Source: Parolsenella sp958406235 (GTDB taxonomy: Bacteria > Actinomycetota > Coriobacteriia > Coriobacteriales > Atopobiaceae). Taken from it: a stretch of 64,000 nucleotides of DNA. The notes under the pieces were generated by a model. It ran no database searches, was not told the origin of the DNA, and worked only from the letters and a program-made list of their open reading frames with translations. Positions 59,781 through 64,000 of the stretch are shown here, piece by piece; position 1 is the stretch's first letter; every line of letters starts with the position of its first letter. The translations under genes were made by a program, and so were the position numbers. The stretch is taken from assembly GCF_039062465.1 (NCBI RefSeq), contig NZ_JBCLNF010000006.1:1-64000 (forward strand). Reading direction: 5' to 3'.

Positions 59781-59796
59781 CTCGACTCCGGCGGAA

Positions 59797-59827
59797 ACCT
59801 GAAAAAGGGACAGTCCCTTTTTCAGGT
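59797..59827. repeat. Palindromic GGGACAGTCCC repeat, ACCTGA...TCAGGT form
   Basis: Perfect 31-bp palindrome: ACCTGAAAAAGGGAC, central A, GTCCCTTTTTCAGGT. It lies 16 bp after the ygeY stop and may also act as a bidirectional terminator because of its T-run. Confidence 0.85.
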
Positions 59828-59842
59828 CCCCCGTCACACGAC

Positions 59843-59873
59843 AGTTGACAAAGGGACAGTCCCTTTGTCAACT
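59843..59873. repeat. Palindromic GGGACAGTCCC repeat, AGTTGAC...GTCAACT form
   Basis: Perfect 31-bp palindrome: AGTTGACAAAGGGAC, central A, GTCCCTTTGTCAACT. It is flanked by direct copies of CCCCGTCAYACG (59829-59840 and 59875-59886). Confidence 0.85.
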
Positions 59874-59914
59874 TCCCCGTCATACGCACGCAATTCGATC
59901 CGAGAGGACATAAC

Positions 59915-61114
59915 ATGAGCGAGATCAGCCAGTACACCGATATGCTTTCCGGCCTCGACTTCAAGGGCATGTACCAGAGCGACTTCCTGCACACCTGGGA
60001 CAAGACCACCGACGAGCTCCGCGCCCTCTACACGGTCGCCGCTGCCCTCCGCAACCTCCGCGAGCGCAACATCTCGTCCAAGATCTTCGACTCCGGCCTC
60101 GCCGTCTCCCTCTTCCGCGACAACTCCACGCGCACCCGCTTCTCCTTCTCCAAGGCCACGAACCTCCTTGGCCTTGAGCTCCAGGACCTCGACGAGAAGA
60201 AGTCCCAGATCGCCCACGGCGAGACCGTCCGCGAGACCGCCACGATGATCTCCTTCATGGCTGACGTCATCGGCATCCGCGACGACATGTACATCGGCAA
60301 GGGCGACGCCTACATGCAGGAGGTCTCCGACTCCGTCGCGCAGGCCTACGAGGATGACGTCCTCGACCACCGTCCGACGCTCATCTCCCTCCAGTCCGAC
60401 TCCGACCACCCGACGCAGTCCTCCGCCGACATGCTCTACCTCATCGAGGAGTTCGGCGGCCTTGAGAACCTCCGTGGCAAGAAGGTTGCCGTGACCTGGG
60501 CCTACTCGCCCTCCTACGGCAAGCCGCTGTCCTGCCCGCAGTCCCTCATCAGCCTGCTCCCGCGCTTCGGCATGGACGTCACCCTGGCTCACCCCGAGGG
60601 CTACGACCTCATGGGCGACCGCGTCGAGGCCGCCAAGAAGTACGCCTCCGAGAACGGCTGCACCTTCAACCAGGTCAACACCATGGAGGAGGCCTTCGAG
60701 GGCGCCGATATCGTGATCCCGAAGTCCTGGGCTCCCTACGCCGCCATGGAGCGCCGCACCAACCTCTACGCCGAGGGTGACGACGCCGGTATCGCTGCGC
60801 TCGAGAAGGAACTCCTCGCCCAGAACGCCACGCACAAGGATTGGTGCTCCACGACTGACCTCATGGCTAAGACCGCCAACGGCCAGGACACCATCTTCAT
60901 GCACCCGCTGCCCGCCGACATCTCCGGCGTCTCCTGCGAGCACGGCGAGGTCATGGCTGACGTCTTCGACATGCACCGCGTTGGCATGTACAAGGAGGCC
61001 TCCTACAAGCCCTACGCGATCGCCGCGATGATCTTCCTGCAGAAGGTCGCCAACCCGATCGAGACCCTCCAGGCTCTCGAGGCTGCCGCCACTCCCCGCT
61101 GGTACCAGGCCTAA
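59915..61114 (+). CDS. ygeW: YgeW family carbamoyltransferase
   Basis: 399 residues of the aspartate/ornithine carbamoyltransferase superfamily. Carbamoyl-phosphate loop FRDNSTRTRFSFSKATN near residue 68, SQIAHGETVRETATMISFM, DSDHPTQSSADMLYLIEEFG near 163, and FMHPLPADISGVSCEHGEVMADVFDMHR near 330. YgeW is a knotted transferase with unknown natural acceptor; in the purine-degradation context it would run in the reverse direction, giving carbamoyl phosphate for the carbamate kinase next door. Its RBS GAGAGGAC precedes the ATG. Confidence 0.93.
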   Translation: MSEISQYTDMLSGLDFKGMYQSDFLHTWDKTTDELRALYTVAAALRNLRERNISSKIFDSGLAVSLFRDNSTRTRFSFSKATNLLGLELQDLDEKKSQIAHGETVRETATMISFMADVIGIRDDMYIGKGDAYMQEVSDSVAQAYEDDVLDHRPTLISLQSDSDHPTQSSADMLYLIEEFGGLENLRGKKVAVTWAYSPSYGKPLSCPQSLISLLPRFGMDVTLAHPEGYDLMGDRVEAAKKYASENGCTFNQVNTMEEAFEGADIVIPKSWAPYAAMERRTNLYAEGDDAGIAALEKELLAQNATHKDWCSTTDLMAKTANGQDTIFMHPLPADISGVSCEHGEVMADVFDMHRVGMYKEASYKPYAIAAMIFLQKVANPIETLQALEAAATPRWYQA

Positions 61115-61357
61115 TGCCCCCGTCGCCTGCGTCCACGTTCTGAGCGCGGACGCAGGACCGAGGCCTGCTACCTAGACAGAGCCGGCAGGGCCGGCCCATC
61201 CGCCGCCAATACCCCTGGCAGGCGAAGGTCCGGGGTCGCGCGTTTCGTTTCGGGCGAACGCACGACCCTAGGGACAGCTTTATCAATTTTCTGGGCTGCG
61301 CGCAGTCGTGCGCCCATATCTTGCAGGGCCGAGGCGCCCTCAAGGATCGGAGTCGAT

Positions 61358-62299
61358 ATGTCCAAGCGAATCGTCGTCGCCCTTGGCGGCAACGCTCTCG
61401 GCAACAATCTTCCTGAGCAGGCCGTCGCCGTCCGTGTGACCAGCCAGGCGATCGTGGATCTCATCGAGCAGGGCAACGAGGTCGTCGTCGTCCATGGCAA
61501 CGGTCCTCAGGTCGGTATGATCGCCAACGCCATGACCGAGCTTACGCGCTCTAATCCGGAGAAGTACATTCCGTGCCCGCTTTCCGTCTGCGGTGCCATG
61601 AGCCAGGGCTATATCGGCTATGACCTGCAGAACGCCCTGCGCGAGGAGATGGAGCGCCGCGGCATTGCCAAGGGCGTCGCCACCGTCCTCACCCAGGTCG
61701 AGGTCGACCCGGAGGATCCCGCGTTCTCCAACCCGACCAAGCCCATCGGCTCCTTCATGACGAAGGAGGAGGCCGAGGTTCTTCACCGCGACCGCGACTA
61801 TGACTTCATGGAGGACTCCGGCAGGGGTTACCGCCGAGTCGTCGCTTCTCCGAAGCCCCAACGCATCGTCGAGCTCGACACGATCTCCTCACTCGTCCAG
61901 GCGAACCATATCGTCATCGCCTGCGGTGGCGGCGGCATCCCGGTGCTTCCCACCGGTGACCACCACCTCAAGGGAGCCGCGGCCGTCATCGACAAGGACT
62001 TCGCCGCCGAGCTTCTCGCCGAGTCCCTCGATGCGGACTACCTCGTGATCCTCACAGCGGTCGAGAAGGTGGCCGTGCGCTTCGGCAAGCCCGACGAGCG
62101 CTGGCTCGACGAGCTCACGCCCGCCGAGGCCCACGAGCTTGCCGAGGCAGGCGAGTTTGGCAAGGGTTCGATGGAGCCCAAGGTCCTCGCGTGCGCGAAG
62201 TTCGCCGAGAGCAAGCCTGGCCGCTCCGCCCTCATCACCCTGCTCGAGAAGGCCAAGGATGGTCTTGCCGGCAGCACCGGAACCACCATCCGCGCCTAA
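61358..62299 (+). CDS. arcC: Carbamate kinase
   Basis: 313 residues. VALGGNALGNN, VVVHGNGPQVGMIANAM, SVCGAMSQGYIGYDLQNAL, KPIGSFMTKEEAE, VACGGGGIPV, AVIDKDFAAELLAESLDADYLVILTAVEKV and GKGSMEPKVLACAKF are diagnostic for ArcC/YqeA. It makes ATP from carbamoyl phosphate plus ADP, the energy-yielding end of this pathway. Between ygeW and this gene are 243 bp without a gene (a GCCGGC...GCCGGC hairpin, no clear promoter). A strong terminator follows its stop, so the next genes need their own promoter. Confidence 0.96.
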   Translation: MSKRIVVALGGNALGNNLPEQAVAVRVTSQAIVDLIEQGNEVVVVHGNGPQVGMIANAMTELTRSNPEKYIPCPLSVCGAMSQGYIGYDLQNALREEMERRGIAKGVATVLTQVEVDPEDPAFSNPTKPIGSFMTKEEAEVLHRDRDYDFMEDSGRGYRRVVASPKPQRIVELDTISSLVQANHIVIACGGGGIPVLPTGDHHLKGAAAVIDKDFAAELLAESLDADYLVILTAVEKVAVRFGKPDERWLDELTPAEAHELAEAGEFGKGSMEPKVLACAKFAESKPGRSALITLLEKAKDGLAGSTGTTIRA

Positions 62300-62311
62300 G
62301 AGCGAATGCCG

Positions 62312-62350
62312 CGTGCGTGGCCTCGGGGGAGGTCACGCACGTTTGCTTTT
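62312..62350 (+). terminator. Intrinsic terminator after carbamate kinase
   Basis: CGTGCGTGGCCTC (62312-62324) and GAGGTCACGCACG (62329-62341), 13 pairs with one G-U, loop GGGG, followed by TTTGCTTTT (62342-62350). Confidence 0.85.
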
Positions 62351-62409
62351 GCGGGGGGTGCGAGCGCGGGCCGTGGTTGTCCGTTTGCGAAAACAACGCA
62401 TGAACGCTG

Positions 62410-62447
62410 GATAATTGTCAGCTTCGTTTGGGATAATGGGTGGCATG
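62410..62447 (+). promoter_or_regulatory. Tandem GGATAAT boxes before the ModE-MocA gene
   Basis: GATAAT occurs at 62410-62415 and 62432-62437. The second ends 7 nt before ATG 62445, the spacing of a leaderless promoter; the first, with TTGCGA at 62385-62390, is an alternative with a short leader. Confidence 0.4.
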
Positions 62448-63455
62448 AGACCAAGCGTAAGAACATACCTAGTTAATGACGAGGGCGAGCGCGTCTTCGG
62501 TCCCGGTCCCGCGGAGCTGCTGCGTCGTATCCGCGAGTGCGGGAGCCTCCGCGCTGCCTCGATATCCATGGGCATGGCCTACACCAAGGCCCTGGCCCTC
62601 GTCCGTACGGCGGAGAAGGGCCTGGGCTCCCCGCTGACCACCCGCGTTGTGGGTGGCGCCGGTGGTGGCGGGTCTACGCCCACGCCGGAGGCGGATGCCC
62701 TCCTCGCTGCGTACGAACGCTGGACCGCTTCGGTGAACTCCGCCGCTGGCGCGCAGTTTGACGCGGCGTTTCCGCATGGGGCGGTGGCCGTTTCGTCTGC
62801 GGGCGCGGATTCTGTTTCGGGCGATGATCGTGTCGTCGGTGCCGCCGTGCTCGCCGCCGGCCACTCGGTGCGCTATGGCAAGAACAAGCTCGTAGAGCCC
62901 CTTCTTGGCGAGCCCGTGGTTGCCCGCGCCATCGATTGTGTGCCCGCCGGCATGCCCATCGTTGTGGTCTCCGCCACTCCTGAGGTCGATGCCATCGCGG
63001 ACGCCCGCGGCATAGAGCGTGTTCGTCCGGATGGCTTTGACGAGGGAGTCGCCGCTACGCTCGGGCAATCCGCTTCCGTTCGCGCCGCGGCCGCCTTTGC
63101 CCGTGACGCTGGGTGGGACGCATGCCTGTTCCTACCGGGAGACCAGCCCCTCATCGAGCACGGGAGCGTCACTCGCATGCTTGGGGTCTCCGCGCTGCGG
63201 CCGGATGTCCTCGTGCGCCTTTCCTGGCGCGGCCGCCCCGCTTCCCCGGCGTTGTTCCCCAGCAACTTCTATGAAGCACTTTCGCATGTCGAGGGCGATG
63301 TTGGCGGGAGCTCGGTCGTGGGGGATGGTGACGTCTGCGTGAGCGTCGAAGCGTCGCTCCCGTGGGAGCTTTGGGATATCGACACGCCCGATGACCTCAG
63401 GCGTGCCCGTGAGATTCTGGAAAGTGGACTTGGACGTGGAGGGAGTTGCCAATGA
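62445..63455 (+). CDS. ModE-type winged-helix / MocA (YgfJ)-type molybdopterin nucleotidyltransferase fusion
   Basis: 336 residues from ATG 62445 (ATG 62436 and TTG 62415 are alternative starts). Residues about 5-115 are a ModE N-terminal-like HTH: DEGERVFGPGPAELLRRIRECGSLRAASISMGMAYTKALALVRTAEKGLG. Residues about 125-330 are a MobA/MocA nucleotidyltransferase: GAAVLAAGHSVRYGKNKLVEPLLGEPVVARAI with the LAAGxSxRxGxxK signature, FLPGDQPLI and WELWDIDTPDDL. The second half matches YgfJ-type proteins, which cytidylylate molybdopterin for xanthine-dehydrogenase-like enzymes. The fusion suggests that one protein both senses or regulates and matures the Mo cofactor. Overlaps the start of hyuA (ATGA). 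Confidence 0.85.
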   Translation: MRPSVRTYLVNDEGERVFGPGPAELLRRIRECGSLRAASISMGMAYTKALALVRTAEKGLGSPLTTRVVGGAGGGGSTPTPEADALLAAYERWTASVNSAAGAQFDAAFPHGAVAVSSAGADSVSGDDRVVGAAVLAAGHSVRYGKNKLVEPLLGEPVVARAIDCVPAGMPIVVVSATPEVDAIADARGIERVRPDGFDEGVAATLGQSASVRAAAAFARDAGWDACLFLPGDQPLIEHGSVTRMLGVSALRPDVLVRLSWRGRPASPALFPSNFYEALSHVEGDVGGSSVVGDGDVCVSVEASLPWELWDIDTPDDLRRAREILESGLGRGGSCQ

Positions 63456-64000
63456 TCATCATCAAGGGCGGAACCCTGGTTTGCCCCGACGGGCTGCGCG
63501 TGGGTGATGTGGCTCTGGAGGGTGACAAGATCGTCCGCATTGCGGCCTCCATCGAGGCTGGCGATGGCGATGAGGTCGCTGACGCTACGGGCTGCTGGGT
63601 CTTCCCGGGCTTCATCGACGCCCACACGCACATGCAGTGCTGGACGGGTATCGACTGGACGGCGGATAGCTTCGAGACGGGCACCCGCGCCGCTGCCTGC
63701 GGTGGCACCACCACCATCGTCGACTACGCCACGGCCGATCGCGGTGTGACCATGCCCGATGCCCTGGCGGAGTGGCATAAGCGCGCGGATGGCACCTGTA
63801 CGTCAAACTATGCTTTCCATATGGCGATCGCGGAGTGGAACGAGCGCAATCGCGAGGACCTTGCCGCGATGCGCGCGGGTGGCGTCAGCTCCTTCAAGAC
63901 CTACTTCGCCTATGATCACCTGCGCCTTGATGACGCGGAGACCCTTGAGGTGCTCGAGGCCCTGAAGCCGTTTGGCGGCACGCTCTGCGTCCACTGCGAG
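63452..64000 (+). CDS. hyuA: Hydantoinase/dihydropyrimidinase HyuA (partial, runs off the window)
   Basis: First 183 residues of a gene cut by the window edge; start ATG 63452 with GGAGGGAG 7 nt upstream, overlapping the preceding stop. Cyclic amidohydrolase: KGGTLVCPDGLRVGDVALEGDKIVRI, H58-x-H60 in FIDAHTHMQCW, the carboxylated lysine K149 in VSSFKTYFAYD, and the third metal histidine H181 in LCVHCE at the very end. Hydantoinases open cyclic ureides; in the purine cluster it is the ring-opening partner and belongs with ygeX/ygeY/ygeW. Confidence 0.9.
   Translation, partial: MIIIKGGTLVCPDGLRVGDVALEGDKIVRIAASIEAGDGDEVADATGCWVFPGFIDAHTHMQCWTGIDWTADSFETGTRAAACGGTTTIVDYATADRGVTMPDALAEWHKRADGTCTSNYAFHMAIAEWNERNREDLAAMRAGGVSSFKTYFAYDHLRLDDAETLEVLEALKPFGGTLCVHCE

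Noticed and set aside
1..64000. CRISPR array, rRNA, tRNA or prophage
   Set aside because: No regularly spaced repeats, cas genes, rRNA-like or cloverleaf sequences or phage structural genes were seen; xerD matches the housekeeping enzyme.
57031..64000. In-frame UGA selenocysteine codons in the selenium-linked cluster
   Set aside because: All frames are uninterrupted; no internal TGA with a following SECIS-like hairpin was needed to extend any gene.

Overview
The window is a continuous, gene-dense, high-GC chromosomal segment. Gene content and order suggest a gut-type anaerobic actinobacterium of the class Coriobacteriia (Olsenella / Collinsella / Atopobium relatives). The reasons are a dcw cell-wall cluster running mraZ to ftsZ, the actinobacterial ftsZ-pgeF-yggS-sepF order, a mannose-family PTS, EF-P with an unmodified-type lysine tip, and strong GC3 bias. 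Genus is an inference; no rRNA or tRNA gene is visible. Coordinates of CDS include the stop codon.

Layout. 1-2508 (minus strand): a small operon tcdA-TatD hydrolase-nitroreductase, divergent from a DUF1846 gene (2626-4098). 4486-7294: pyrG and xerD. 7295-8131: a compositionally odd, gene-poor, repeat- and hairpin-containing gap. 8132-24892: the dcw cluster mraZ-rsmH-ftsL-ftsI-murF-mraY-murD-ftsW-murG-murC-murB-ftsQ-ftsZ-pgeF; murE, ddl and ftsA are absent from it. 24856-29360: a phosphate uptake operon pstS-pstCA(fused)-pstB-phoU sits, with overlapping reading frames, between pgeF and yggS. 29350-32127: yggS-sepF-proC-yggT. 32135-38981: an orphan Vsr-type nuclease, a metallophosphatase, an SGNH hydrolase, an unrecognised protein, dGTPase and rarA. 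39062-42292: DUF948 protein, degenerate RsbW-like protein, SigB/F-type sigma factor, PerM/AI-2E-type permease. 42482-51134: alaS, ruvX, mltG, YqeG-type phosphatase, a prepilin-peptidase-like protein, aroK, an active-site-less AroB homologue, and an M24 peptidase. 51482-54707: mannose-family PTS IIAB-IIC-IID plus DUF956. 54783-56610: efp, Asp23/Gls24 protein, nusB, xseB.

57031-64000 is the most notable accessory block: ygeX (2,3-diaminopropionate ammonia-lyase), ygeY (M20 hydrolase), ygeW (orphan carbamoyltransferase), carbamate kinase, a ModE-type winged-helix fused to a MocA/YgfJ-type molybdopterin nucleotidyltransferase, and the start of a hydantoinase/dihydropyrimidinase (hyuA) that runs off the window. 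This is the gene set associated with selenium-dependent molybdenum hydroxylases and with anaerobic purine (urate) breakdown. The expected logic is ring opening, release of diaminopropionate to pyruvate plus ammonia, and ATP from carbamoyl phosphate. The xanthine-dehydrogenase-like, ssnA and ygfK parts would have to lie beyond 64000.

Regulatory and repeat signals include three copies of a palindrome centred on GGGACAGTCCC (one of them apparently chimeric), a recurring GTATGCG motif just after the -10 box of several promoters, an AGCGCCA dyad over the ftsZ promoter, an AT-rich 29-bp dyad upstream of ygeX, and several GC-rich intrinsic terminators.
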